From assembly GCF_029946505.1 (NCBI RefSeq), contig NZ_JARZHG010000001.1, positions 558,001-622,000 on the forward strand: a stretch of 64,000 nucleotides of DNA, written 5' to 3'. The position numbers and the translations under genes were made by a program. Positions 24,740-33,623 of the stretch are shown piece by piece. Numbering within the stretch: position 1 is the stretch's first letter; every line of letters begins with the position of its first letter. Source of the DNA: Polyangium sp. y55x31 (lineage in GTDB: Bacteria > Myxococcota_A > Polyangia > Polyangiales > Polyangiaceae). The notes under the pieces are model-generated. The model made no database searches and was not told where the DNA came from. It worked only from the letters and a program-made list of their open reading frames with translations.

Positions 24740-27163
24740 TCAGAAGCAGAAGATCTTGCAGAGGACCTCGCCCACGTCTTCCGCGACGTCGGTGACCTCG
24801 CTGCCCACGTCGCTCGCGAGATCCCCGAGATCCGTGATGCCGCCCTGGATCCAGCCCAGGCTCGAATCCAGCGTCGAATTCACGATCGAACCTGCCCAGT
24901 ACGTCCAGGCCGTGACCTCGGTGGCGGCATTTTTCGTCGTGCTGCGGAGGCTGTAGCCGGCCGCCCCCGCGAAGCTCGCGAGTTGAACGCTGATGTCGCC
25001 GGCCGTTCCATCGAGCCAAACCGTCGACTCACGCGCGGCCTCCTTCGCCCAGATCACCGCCACGCCCGCGTGTTTCGAGATCACGACGCGGCCGTCGTTC
25101 ACGTTGTCGACGAGGCTGAGGCGGATGTCATGGCTCCAATCGACGCCCCAGGCGTTGAGGTTGTACGCCATGTCGTAAAGCCGCTCGCCATTGGCGAGGA
25201 CCTCGTGCGTCACCGTGTGATACGCGGTCACGGCGTCGCTGCCTTTGACGTACACCGACACGCCGACGGGGACGACGACGAGCGGCAGGCTGAACCCGTA
25301 TTGCCCGTCCTTTCCATACGCGAGCTCACCGTAAAGGCCCACGCCGCCCGAAAGGTTGAGGGACGCGGTCGTCCCCGAAGGATCGCCCACGCCCGTCGTC
25401 ACGACAAAGAGGTTCGCCTCCATGCCGAATGCCATTCCGGTGTTCGTGACCATGGCGGCGGTCTGGCCGGAGCCGACCTCGACCGTGGTGTACCCGAGCG
25501 CGTTCTGCGACGTGCTCGAAAAGGCCGTGCCCGAGAACGCGAGGCCTTGACGCGACGCCTCGAAATCGCCGGAGAAGGTGGCCACCGCATACGTGCGGCC
25601 CTGCGGCAGCCCGGTGCGGGCCGCTTCGAGCTCGGTCGCGTCGACCGTCGTGCCCACGCCTCCCACGAGATCGGAGACCGTCGCGAGCAAGGCCGCTTGC
25701 TGCGTGACGCTCAGCGTATCCCAGAAATTCGTGCCGACGCCGAAGTTGTACCCCATCTTGCGCAGCGTCTCGGCGATCGCGAAGGGATCGGTCACGACGA
25801 ACCCATCGCCGCCCGGCATTTCGATGACGAGCAAGAGATCCTCGGCGCCGTCGCCGTCCACGTCCTCGTACACGAACCGCGTGGTCGGCGCCGCGACCTC
25901 GTCGAGCGTATGCGAGAGGGAAAGACGCGGGCCTTCGAGGGTCGCGTGCTCCTTCGCGGCGAACGAGAAATTGAGGTACGGCGTGTACTGGGCGCGGATG
26001 AGAATGAGCGAGATGTCGCCGTTCGTGTCCGCGTTGATGAAATCGACGAGCGCGCTGCTCGTGAACGACACGGTCGTGCCGACGTCGGTGCGCTTCACCG
26101 TGAACTGCCCGAGCGCATCGACCGCCGCGTTCAGGACGCCGTCGAGCGAGCTGTCCATTTCCTCGGAAAAGGTCGCCTCGTTTGCCATCGCCTCGTCGAA
26201 GTGCTCGGCTGCCGCGCCGTCGCGGATGCCGAAGACGAGGAAGTTCAGGCTCTCGGGGACCGTGCCGACGTTCTGGGAATACATGGCGACATCGAGGCGC
26301 ACCGTGGCCTTCTCGACCTTCGTGCCCGGCGTCATCTCGAAGCGGATCACGCCCTTGCGCGTATTGGCGTGCGTGCCGCCGTTGTTCTTGACGAGGATCT
26401 CGGCCTCGCCGCCGTGCGCCGTGAGATCGGCGTAGCGGGCGTAGGTGTCGGCGGCGGCGCCGAGCGTCTCCTCGGCCTGGATGAAGAGGCGCGGCGGGCT
26501 CAGGGTCTTGTGCTCCTTCGCGGCGAACGCCGTATCGAAGCTGTTGCTACGCAGGACACGCGTGATGATGAGCGTGATCACGCCGTCCGTGTCGGCGTTG
26601 ATGTAATCGACGAGCGCCGGGCTCGTGAATCGCACGGTCCGGTTGAGGTCGGCCTGCGTCAGCGTGATGGTCCCGAGCGGGTCTTTCGCGGTCGTGGCGG
26701 GGTCACCGTCGAAGACGCCGGCCGCGGACGTGTTCACGCCCACGGCGGTATTGTTGATGACACCGGAGAAACTCGACCATTGTGCCGATTCTTCCTCGAC
26801 GGCCTGCATGCTGCCCGCCGCTTCCGTGAGGCCCCAGATGCGGAAATTGCTCGTGACGGCCTCGTCGTACGTGGAGACATCGAGATACAATGCCGCGTCC
26901 GTGGCCTTGTCCGTCGGGTTGATCTTGAACCGCACGACGGCCGCCACGGCGTTGTACGATATGTTCAGGAAGGGATCCCGCTTCATCTTCACGACGAGCT
27001 CGGTCGCGCCGCCGTAAGGGCCGGCGCTTTCGAGGTCCACGTGGGTGTCGTCGATCGGCGTGACGACGGTGGCCCGCGCGAGCGCCGCGTGTCCCAGGAA
27101 CGCGAGCGCAAATCCCATCAATCGCAAGAGGAAAGTCCAGAACGGGTCGTGGCGATAATTCAC
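24740..27163 (-). CDS. Secreted DNRLRE-type repeat protein
   Basis: This 807-residue protein has an N-terminal signal (about 10-31, hydrophobic then 'LARA'). Two consecutive beta-sandwich units of about 200 residues follow (about 32-230 and 235-430). Each has 'DTH/DTYA...GG.TELVVK', a 'VVRFKI/VIRFEM' strand and a terminal 'F.AKEH.TL.PPRL', the pattern of DNRLRE/CBM96-like carbohydrate-associated domains. A calcium-like 'DVDGDGAED' motif at about 448 precedes a longer unassigned C-terminal region ending 'CKIFCF'. It is likely exported and surface-attached. It is divergent from a LysR regulator, with a perfect palindrome between them. The stop lies three bases from that of the protease gene. 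Confidence 0.75.
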   Translation of the reverse strand: MNYRHDPFWTFLLRLMGFALAFLGHAALARATVVTPIDDTHVDLESAGPYGGATELVVKMKRDPFLNISYNAVAAVVRFKINPTDKATDAALYLDVSTYDEAVTSNFRIWGLTEAAGSMQAVEEESAQWSSFSGVINNTAVGVNTSAAGVFDGDPATTAKDPLGTITLTQADLNRTVRFTSPALVDYINADTDGVITLIITRVLRSNSFDTAFAAKEHKTLSPPRLFIQAEETLGAAADTYARYADLTAHGGEAEILVKNNGGTHANTRKGVIRFEMTPGTKVEKATVRLDVAMYSQNVGTVPESLNFLVFGIRDGAAAEHFDEAMANEATFSEEMDSSLDGVLNAAVDALGQFTVKRTDVGTTVSFTSSALVDFINADTNGDISLILIRAQYTPYLNFSFAAKEHATLEGPRLSLSHTLDEVAAPTTRFVYEDVDGDGAEDLLLVIEMPGGDGFVVTDPFAIAETLRKMGYNFGVGTNFWDTLSVTQQAALLATVSDLVGGVGTTVDATELEAARTGLPQGRTYAVATFSGDFEASRQGLAFSGTAFSSTSQNALGYTTVEVGSGQTAAMVTNTGMAFGMEANLFVVTTGVGDPSGTTASLNLSGGVGLYGELAYGKDGQYGFSLPLVVVPVGVSVYVKGSDAVTAYHTVTHEVLANGERLYDMAYNLNAWGVDWSHDIRLSLVDNVNDGRVVISKHAGVAVIWAKEAARESTVWLDGTAGDISVQLASFAGAAGYSLRSTTKNAATEVTAWTYWAGSIVNSTLDSSLGWIQGGITDLGDLASDVGSEVTDVAEDVGEVLCKIFCF

Positions 27164-27258
27164 GATGCCTCCGAAGGTCGACGAGGCGGCGTCAGCGCCT
27201 CACGAATCGAAGGTAGCTCGCTGCAAAAACCCTACAATGGCCACGGTTCGCCACGCGA

Positions 27259-27274
27259 TGTCCACGCGTGGACA
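27259..27274. promoter_or_regulatory. Perfect 16-base palindrome TGTCCACGCGTGGACA
   Basis: It lies in the 220-base divergent region between the surface-protein gene and the LysR gene, 96 bases upstream of the former and 110 of the latter. LysR regulators usually bind dyads in exactly this position and control both genes. The half-sites lack the classic T-N11-A spacing, so another factor is possible. Confidence 0.5.
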
Positions 27275-27383
27275 CCTCGACGTGGGGATGGCTGAGCCGC
27301 GTCGTTCGATGGTAAGCTCGACCTGACGATGGGCGCTGGCATGGCCAATCTCGGCCACCCGTTGCTCCGGAAACGAACATCCC

Positions 27384-28271
27384 ATGGACCTCGAAGAGCT
27401 CCGAGCCTTTCTCGCGGTGGCCGAGGCCGGCTCGTTCCTGGCCGCGGCGACGTCCCTGCGCATGCCGCGCGCGACCTTGCGCCGGAGGATCGATCAGCTC
27501 GAAGCGCGCGCCGGTGTGCCCCTCGTCGATCGGACGCGGGACGGCGTCTCCCTCACCGAGGCGGGAAAACTCCTGGCGGCGCGCGGACGACTGATGGTGC
27601 AGGAGTCGAACGCTCTTTTGCAATCGGTCCGCGAGGCCGGATCCGAGCCGGCCGGCGTGCTTCGTATCCTCTTGCCCGTGGGTTTGCCCCCGCAGCTCAT
27701 CCTCCATGTGCACAGCATCGCGCGCAAGTATCCGCGCCTCGCCTTCCGGCTGCATTTTAGCAACAATCCCGTCGGGGGTCTCATGGAGAACGTGGACCTC
27801 GCCCTCCATTTCGGCGACACGAGCCCCGCGGGGCCGTGGGTCTCACGCGAGCTCATGCGCGTCCGGATGTGGCTGGTCGCGTCGCGTGAATACCTCGAAC
27901 GGCGGGGGACGCCGCGATCCATCGAGGAGCTCGCGGGTCACGATTTGCTCGCCTGGGAGGCCCCGGGCGAGGATGGGCGATCGTGGCCCCTCTTGCGCGG
28001 CGGCACATTCCCGGTCGCGCCGATCGTCACGGCGCAAGACATTCACGTGATCCGGCTGCTCGCGGTCGCGGGGCGCGGAATCGCGCTCGCCCCCGACCCC
28101 GGGATCCCCGACGACGGGGTCCCCGCGGGCACGATGGTCCCGGTCCTGCCCGACGTCGTGGGCCGGGAAATCGGGTTCCGCGTGGTCGTGCCGGCCGTGC
28201 TCTCGGAGATCCCGCGCATCAAGGCGATGCTCGATCTGCTGGAGCCATTTCTCGGAAAACTCGGGCTTTGA
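27384..28271 (+). CDS. LysR-family transcriptional regulator
   Basis: This 295-residue protein has the LysR winged helix-turn-helix at about 3-62 ('MDLEELRAFLAVAEAGSFLAAA', 'RMPRATLRRRIDQLEARAGVPLVDR'). A periplasmic-binding-protein-like effector domain follows at about 90-290 ('LRILLPVGLPPQL', 'ELAGHDLLAWE', 'LLAVAGRGIALAPD'). It should bind DNA as a tetramer and respond to a small molecule. The likely target is the divergent DNRLRE gene or itself via the palindrome at 27259. The ribosome-binding site is weak (GGAA). The effector is unknown. Confidence 0.92.
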   Translation: MDLEELRAFLAVAEAGSFLAAATSLRMPRATLRRRIDQLEARAGVPLVDRTRDGVSLTEAGKLLAARGRLMVQESNALLQSVREAGSEPAGVLRILLPVGLPPQLILHVHSIARKYPRLAFRLHFSNNPVGGLMENVDLALHFGDTSPAGPWVSRELMRVRMWLVASREYLERRGTPRSIEELAGHDLLAWEAPGEDGRSWPLLRGGTFPVAPIVTAQDIHVIRLLAVAGRGIALAPDPGIPDDGVPAGTMVPVLPDVVGREIGFRVVVPAVLSEIPRIKAMLDLLEPFLGKLGL

Positions 28272-28304
28272 ATCGTGGTTTGCCCTCGCCGTCCACGGGG
28301 CGTT

Positions 28305-29654
28305 TCACGGGCTCCGGGGATCGGCGTGAGCGGCGTCTTTTGAGCTCTCGCCCCCGCGGGCGAACACCGCGTGGAGCAGGATGCCGGTCACGCTGCCGGC
28401 CGTGATGCCGCTTTGCAGGATCACCTGGAGCCACGGGGGCAAACTCCGCCAGAAATTCGGAGCGCCGAGCGGGATGAGGCCCACGGCGAGGGTCGCGGCG
28501 ACGATCAATCCATTCATGCGGCCCTGCTCGCTGTCGAAATCGACCCGCGACAGCGTGCGCAGCCCACTCGCGGCCACCTGCCCGAACATGAGCAGCCCCG
28601 CCCCGCCGAGCACGGGCGCTGGAATCGCCGCGACGAGCGCCGAGAGCTTCGGCAAGAGGCCGAGCACGACGAGGATCACGCCCGCCGCCGCGACGACCCA
28701 GCGGCTCCGCACGCGCGAGAGCGCCACGAGGCCCACGTTCTGCGCATAAGCGGTGTACGGAAATGCATTGAGCACGCCGCCGAGCATCGTGGACAAACCA
28801 TCGGCGCGCAGGCCCCGCGCGAGCGCATCGGGCGTCAAGGGCCTGCCCGTGAGCTCGCCGAGCGCCACGAAATCCCCCGTCGATTCCACCATGACGACCA
28901 GCATGACGAGGCCCATCGAGGCCACCGCGCCCGGATCGAAATGCGGGAGCCCGAACGCGAACGGCCTGGTCACGGCGATCCACTTCGCCTCGCGCACGCC
29001 CGCGAGGTCGAATTTACCGAGCGCCGCCGCGATCAACGTGCCCGACACGAGCCCGAGCAGCACCGCCACGCCCTGCCAGAAGCCCGTGAGCACGCGTTTG
29101 TAAAGAAGAACCAGCGCGAACGTGGTGAACGCGAGCCCGAGCGCCGCCGGCGCGCCGAATTCGGGAGACGAAGGGTCCCCGCCGCCCGCCCAGCGCACGG
29201 CGACGGGGAGCAACGAAATCCCGATCAGCGTGATGATGCTTCCCGTCACGACCGGCGGGAAAAACCGCAGCAATCGCGCGAAAAACGGCGCGACGAGCAA
29301 GGTCAACGCGCCGGCCGCGATGACGGCGCCGTACACGGAAGGGAGCCCGCCCGTCTTGCCAATGAGGATCATCGGGCCGACGGCGGCGAACGTACAGCCC
29401 TGGATGACCGGCAATCGCACGCCGAAGCCCGGAAAACCCACGGTCTGCACGAGCGTCGCGAGGCCGCAGGTGAAGAGATCGGCGCCGATGAGGTAGACGA
29501 GCTCCTCCCGCGAGAGGCCGAGGGCGCCGGCGACGATGAGCGGCACCGCGACGGCGCCGGCGTACATGGCAAGCACGTGCTGGAGGCCATATGCGAGGAG
29601 GCGCGGCAGCGGCAGCCACGCGTCGACGGGATCGGGGGCGCTTTGCGAGGCCAT
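28305..29654 (-). CDS. NCS2-family xanthine/uracil permease
   Basis: This 449-residue inner-membrane transporter has about 12-14 hydrophobic spans. It carries the family motifs 'QHVLAMYAGAVAVPLI' near the N-terminus, 'TLVQT..FPGFGVRLPVIQGC' and 'ESTGDFVALGELTG', where the Glu and the following residues contact substrate. It should import a purine or pyrimidine base with protons or sodium. The frame is open for 109 codons upstream, but that part is Arg/Ser-rich; the ATG at 29654 gives the usual family start. No purine-catabolic gene is adjacent, so the substrate cannot be narrowed. Confidence 0.92.
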   Translation of the reverse strand: MASQSAPDPVDAWLPLPRLLAYGLQHVLAMYAGAVAVPLIVAGALGLSREELVYLIGADLFTCGLATLVQTVGFPGFGVRLPVIQGCTFAAVGPMILIGKTGGLPSVYGAVIAAGALTLLVAPFFARLLRFFPPVVTGSIITLIGISLLPVAVRWAGGGDPSSPEFGAPAALGLAFTTFALVLLYKRVLTGFWQGVAVLLGLVSGTLIAAALGKFDLAGVREAKWIAVTRPFAFGLPHFDPGAVASMGLVMLVVMVESTGDFVALGELTGRPLTPDALARGLRADGLSTMLGGVLNAFPYTAYAQNVGLVALSRVRSRWVVAAAGVILVVLGLLPKLSALVAAIPAPVLGGAGLLMFGQVAASGLRTLSRVDFDSEQGRMNGLIVAATLAVGLIPLGAPNFWRSLPPWLQVILQSGITAGSVTGILLHAVFARGGESSKDAAHADPRSP

Positions 29655-29734
29655 GGCCGAGGATCGCCCCGCGCGAGCGCGAACGCAAGACCCGGACAAG
29701 CGTGCCCTCGGCCGTGATGGCTCGACAATCGTCC

Positions 29735-31189
29735 TCAGCGCAGCGGCAAGCGGAAGCGGGCCGCCGGGCCCTCGTCTTCCTCGACCTCTGGCACGAGCGG
29801 CGCGGCCGTCCGGGCAAGCGCTGGGTCGAAGGGCACGTCGGCCCAATCGAAGATGCGACTCGTCGCATGCAATCGCTCGTCCTCGGGCAGGTCTTCGATC
29901 CCCACGCCGTGGTGCCCGTCGGGCACGATGTACCGAAATGCGTCGTTCTTCGCCCGGGCATTGAACGGATTGGTGCTCCAAGGATCGTTTTCGCCATAGA
30001 TGAAGAGCATCCGCTCACCACGTACCCACGTCCGCGCTTCGATTCGCGCCATGAGGCCGTAATCGAACGGGATCGTCACGGGCACCGGCGTGAGGTTTTT
30101 CGCTTGATCTTGCCCCGGATATCGCAGCAGATCCTGCAAGGGGGCCTCGTCGAAGCGCGGATGGCCGAGCTGGGTGGCCGACTGGTAGAAATAGGGCCCG
30201 TAGTACACGTTGATGGTCTCGTCGTCGTAGTTGAACGGGGCGCCGAGGTAGTCGATGTAGAAGTGAAGCAGCTCCTCGTCGCTCGCGTCCGGCGCTGGGA
30301 GATGAGGTTCGCAGAAATGCGCGGGGCAGAACTGCCAGTAGAAGAACGAGGCCTCGAGGACGCCGAACTCGAAGGCCCGGTCGGCCCCCACGATATCGTA
30401 CGTGAGGCCCCAGTCGGCCATCTCCGCCACCATCATCGGCACGATCTGCTCGCGCCGCGTCAGAAGGGCACGCTGATAGGCGATCAACTTCGCCCGGATC
30501 GCCGGGTCTCCCACCTGACGGATGAAGGTGACGTACCGCGGATCGCTCGGCGAATAGGTGGACGGCGACACGTAGGCGACCGTGCCGTCCACGTCGTCCG
30601 GGTAGTAGTAGCGATGATAGATCGAGGTCATGCCGCCCTTGCTGCTGGCGCCGGAGATCCAGCGGCCTGAATAGACGGGCCGGAGCGCCTGCACGATCCG
30701 GTGGTGATCGCTGGCGGATTGCTCGATGTCGAGGTGCTCGTACGTCGGGCCCGGGGGCACGGATTCGCCGTAGTAGCGGTGCTCGACGTAGATTTGATTG
30801 GCCTGCAGCATGGCCGCGACCTCGCCCTCGATCACCCTCCGCGTGTTCACGGCATACCCGCTGGTGAGGAACGACGTGGGCGCGTCGAAGGAGCGGTGCA
30901 GGAGGGCGATCTTCTGGGTGAAGCGCGGACCGTCCGGGTCATGGTGGTCCACGGGCTGCTCGAACTTGAGCACGAAGAAGCGCGTGCCCGGGATGCTCGA
31001 GGGGTTCTCGCTGACGACCGTGAGCCCAGGGATCGACGCGAGCTCGGCGAGGACCTCGTCGGTCACGGCCGCCTGCGCAGCGGCGACGGGCTCGTCCGGA
31101 GCCGAGCCATTTCCTTCGCCGCAAGCGGCGACGCCCAAAGCAAGGAGGATCGATGTCACGGGAACGGTACGAAATTGCCGCATAGTCAT
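29735..31189 (-). CDS. S37-family secreted tripeptidyl aminopeptidase-like lipoprotein
   Basis: This 484-residue protein has a lipoprotein signal with lipobox 'GVAAC' (about 18-23). The body matches peptidase S37/PS-10: 'FVLKFEQPVDHHDP', 'YVEHRYYGES', a nucleophile region 'SGASSKGGMTSIYH' (catalytic Ser), 'FIYGENDPWS' (Asp) and 'PDGHHG' (His) of an alpha/beta-hydrolase triad. Members remove tripeptides or prolyl residues from peptides outside the cell. It probably serves peptide scavenging at the outer membrane of a predatory or saprophytic bacterium. It is 80 bases before the permease gene on the same strand. Divergent from the CoA ligase gene. Confidence 0.87.
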   Translation of the reverse strand: MTMRQFRTVPVTSILLALGVAACGEGNGSAPDEPVAAAQAAVTDEVLAELASIPGLTVVSENPSSIPGTRFFVLKFEQPVDHHDPDGPRFTQKIALLHRSFDAPTSFLTSGYAVNTRRVIEGEVAAMLQANQIYVEHRYYGESVPPGPTYEHLDIEQSASDHHRIVQALRPVYSGRWISGASSKGGMTSIYHRYYYPDDVDGTVAYVSPSTYSPSDPRYVTFIRQVGDPAIRAKLIAYQRALLTRREQIVPMMVAEMADWGLTYDIVGADRAFEFGVLEASFFYWQFCPAHFCEPHLPAPDASDEELLHFYIDYLGAPFNYDDETINVYYGPYFYQSATQLGHPRFDEAPLQDLLRYPGQDQAKNLTPVPVTIPFDYGLMARIEARTWVRGERMLFIYGENDPWSTNPFNARAKNDAFRYIVPDGHHGVGIEDLPEDERLHATSRIFDWADVPFDPALARTAAPLVPEVEEDEGPAARFRLPLR

Positions 31190-31288
31190 GCTTTCTCATT
31201 TTGGCAATCGCCGTGCCGGGCCCCAGGCCACGCCGCGCCTCGCCGAGGCGCCACGCGCGCGGAAAGCCTCCCGGTCCCCGTGCACATG

Positions 31289-31318
31289 TCGCGCAACCGT
31301 TCTGCGCGAATCGCGCAA
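31289..31318. promoter_or_regulatory. TCGCGCA inverted repeat upstream of the CoA ligase gene
   Basis: TCGCGCA (31289-31295) and TGCGCGA (31303-31309) are exact complements with a 7-base spacer, and a third TCGCGCAA half-site follows at 31311-31318. The group lies in the divergent region between the peptidase and CoA ligase genes. It could be an operator. In such GC-rich DNA, CGCG-type repeats also arise by chance. Confidence 0.35.
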
Positions 31319-31430
31319 GCCGGCCGTCGACGTCGCGCGGTTCGTGCAGTCCAGGGGCGCGTGTGCCGGCTCTGACGCGGCGCATGAATCGCCGAGCGAG
31401 CGGCGCGACCTGTGGTACGCTCCCGGCACG

Positions 31431-33002
31431 ATGTCCGCGCCCTCCCCCGCCCTCTCCTTCCCCCGCGTGTACAACGCCGCCTGCCATTTCATCGATCGGC
31501 ACCTCGCCGAGGGGCGCGGCGACAAGGCCGCGATCATCGATCACCAGGGCGCCGTCACCTACGCGGAGCTCGCCGAACGCGTGAACCGCGCGGGAAACGC
31601 GCTCCGCGGGCTCGGCGTCCGCATGGAGGAGCGGGTCCTGCTTTGCCTGCTCGACGGCCGCGACTTTCCCGCCGTCTTTTTCGGAGCGATGAAGATCGGC
31701 GCCGTCCCGGTGCCCGTGAATACGCTGCTCCAGCCCGACGATTACGCCTACCTCCTCGACGACAGCCGCGCCCGCGTGCTCGTCCTCTCGTCGTCGCTCT
31801 ACCCCAAATTCGAGCCGATCCTCGGGACCGCGCGTTTCCTCCAGCACGTGGTACTCGTGGGCGACGAAGACGACGGCCCCGGCAAGCACGCGCATCTCGG
31901 CGCGCTCCTCCGCGCCGCCGAACCCACGCTCGCGGCCGCGCCGACGACGCCGGACGACGTGGCATTCTGGCTCTATTCTTCCGGCTCGACCGGCCGACCG
32001 AAAGGCGCGGTGCACCTGCATTCGCACCTCCAGCAGACCGCCGTCCTTTATGGAGAGCGCGTCCTCGGGATCGAGCCCTCCGACGTGGTCTTCTCGGCGG
32101 CGAAATCGTTCTTCGCGTATGGCCTCGGCAATGGGATCACCTTCCCCTTCCACGTCGGCGCGACGGCCGTCTACCAGCCCGACCGCGCGACGCCCGACAC
32201 CGTGATGCGCGTGCTCCGCGACAAACGCCCCACCATTTTCTACGGCGTCCCCACGCTCTACGCCTCGATCCTCGCCGATCCCAGAAACAGCCGCGAGACC
32301 GGCTCCGATCGCCTGCGCGTCTGCGTCTCCGCGGGCGAGGCCTTGCCCAAGGAGATCGGCGAGAAATGGTTCGAGCGCTTCGGCGCGCACATCCTCGACG
32401 GGATCGGCTCCACCGAGATGCTGCACATCTTCATGAGCAATCGGCTTCACGACGTGCGATACGGAACCTCGGGTCGCCCCGTCCCCGGCTACGACGTGAA
32501 GCTCGTCGACGATTCGGGCGAACCCGTGCCCGATGGGGAAGACGGCTCGCTCTGGGTGCGCGGACCGTCGAGCTGCGTGGCCTACTGGAATCAGCGGCAA
32601 AAGAGCCTCGACACGTTCCACGGCGCCTGGACCCGCACGGGCGACCGATACGTGCGCGACGCCGAGGGTTATTTCACCTATGCAGGCCGGAGCGACGACA
32701 TGCTCAAGGTGTCGGGGATCTGGGTCTCGCCGTTCGAGGTCGAGAGCGCCCTCACCGCGCACGAGGCCGTGCTCGAAGCCGCGGTCGTGGGCCACGCCGA
32801 CGAGGCGAAGCTCGTCAAGCCGAAGGCCTTCGTGGTGCTGAAGCGGCCGGACGAAGCGTCGCCCGCGCTCGCGGATGCACTCAAGGATTTCGTGAAGGGG
32901 CGGCTCGCGCCCTACAAATACCCGCGCTGGATCGAGTTCGTGCGCGAGCTGCCGAAGACGGCGACGGGGAAGATCCAGCGGTTCAAGCTGCGGGAAGGCT
33001 GA
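31431..33002 (+). CDS. Benzoate-CoA ligase family enzyme
   Basis: This 523-residue ANL-superfamily adenylating enzyme has the AMP-binding loop 'WLYSSGSTGRPKGAVH', in the wording typical of benzoate-CoA ligases, and motifs 'YGVPTLYASIL', 'GIGSTEMLHIF', 'WTRTGDRY' and 'KTATGKIQRFKL', with the catalytic Lys near the C-terminus. It should activate an aromatic acid with ATP and couple it to CoA in the cytoplasm. The longer open frame upstream is Arg/Ser-rich and non-homologous; the ATG at 31431 gives the family length. It converges on the TetR gene ten bases away. No ring-cleaving genes are adjacent, so the substrate is open. Confidence 0.9.
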   Translation: MSAPSPALSFPRVYNAACHFIDRHLAEGRGDKAAIIDHQGAVTYAELAERVNRAGNALRGLGVRMEERVLLCLLDGRDFPAVFFGAMKIGAVPVPVNTLLQPDDYAYLLDDSRARVLVLSSSLYPKFEPILGTARFLQHVVLVGDEDDGPGKHAHLGALLRAAEPTLAAAPTTPDDVAFWLYSSGSTGRPKGAVHLHSHLQQTAVLYGERVLGIEPSDVVFSAAKSFFAYGLGNGITFPFHVGATAVYQPDRATPDTVMRVLRDKRPTIFYGVPTLYASILADPRNSRETGSDRLRVCVSAGEALPKEIGEKWFERFGAHILDGIGSTEMLHIFMSNRLHDVRYGTSGRPVPGYDVKLVDDSGEPVPDGEDGSLWVRGPSSCVAYWNQRQKSLDTFHGAWTRTGDRYVRDAEGYFTYAGRSDDMLKVSGIWVSPFEVESALTAHEAVLEAAVVGHADEAKLVKPKAFVVLKRPDEASPALADALKDFVKGRLAPYKYPRWIEFVRELPKTATGKIQRFKLREG

Positions 33003-33011
33003 GAAAACCCT

Positions 33012-33623
33012 TCAATGGGCCGCGCCGCGCCCGTCCTCGCCGGGGCGCGCGCGGATCCCGTCGAGCAAGAGCGCCTTGCAATGGGCGAACGCCTCGGGAA
33101 AATTCATCCCGAGCGCGGCGAGGACGTCCGGGCGGAGGATGTTCTGCACGTTGTTGATCACGATGCGCACGACGAAGTCCTCGGGCACGTCGGGTCGGAA
33201 CACGCCCGCGCGTTTGCCCGCGTAGAAGAGCGTACGCGTGCGCGTGTGGACGACCTTGCTCCGCCATTCATCGACGCGCGCCCAGAGCGAAGGCGCGTCG
33301 CGCTGCAGATCGGTGAGCAGCGGGCCGCGCGCCTGTTCGTAGCCGCCGGCGACGATTCGCATGAAGCGCTCGAGTTTGTCCTCGAAGCCGAGCGACGCGT
33401 CGTCGAGCGCGCCCGCGAGCTCGGCGTCGATCGCAATGAACGTGGCGTCGATGACCGCCTCGCAGAGCTCCTCCTTGCTCGCGAAATGGCGGTAGAGCGT
33501 CTTTTTGCTCATGGCGAGCTCGACGGCGATCTCGTCCATGGTGACGCGGCCGAACCCGTGCGCGAAAAAGAGACGGCGCGCGGCGGCGAGGATGCGGCCG
33601 CGCGCCTCGACCTCGGCCGTCAC
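33012..33623 (-). CDS. TetR-family transcriptional regulator
   Basis: This 203-residue protein has an N-terminal helix-turn-helix (about 10-55, 'VTMDEIAVELAMSKKTLYRHFASKEEL') and an all-helical ligand-binding domain. The start is GTG at 33623, whose bases overlap the P450 stop codon as GTGA, so the regulator is made by coupled translation from the P450 message. It probably represses its own operon by binding the dyad at 34964-35001. The inducer is unknown, perhaps a P450 substrate. Confidence 0.9.
   Translation of the reverse strand: MTAEVEARGRILAAARRLFFAHGFGRVTMDEIAVELAMSKKTLYRHFASKEELCEAVIDATFIAIDAELAGALDDASLGFEDKLERFMRIVAGGYEQARGPLLTDLQRDAPSLWARVDEWRSKVVHTRTRTLFYAGKRAGVFRPDVPEDFVVRIVINNVQNILRPDVLAALGMNFPEAFAHCKALLLDGIRARPGEDGRGAAH

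Noticed and set aside
32994-33013. GAAGG/CCTTC hairpin between the CoA ligase and TetR genes as a terminator
   Set aside because: The stem is only five pairs with a ten-base loop and has no U-run, so it is too weak to call.
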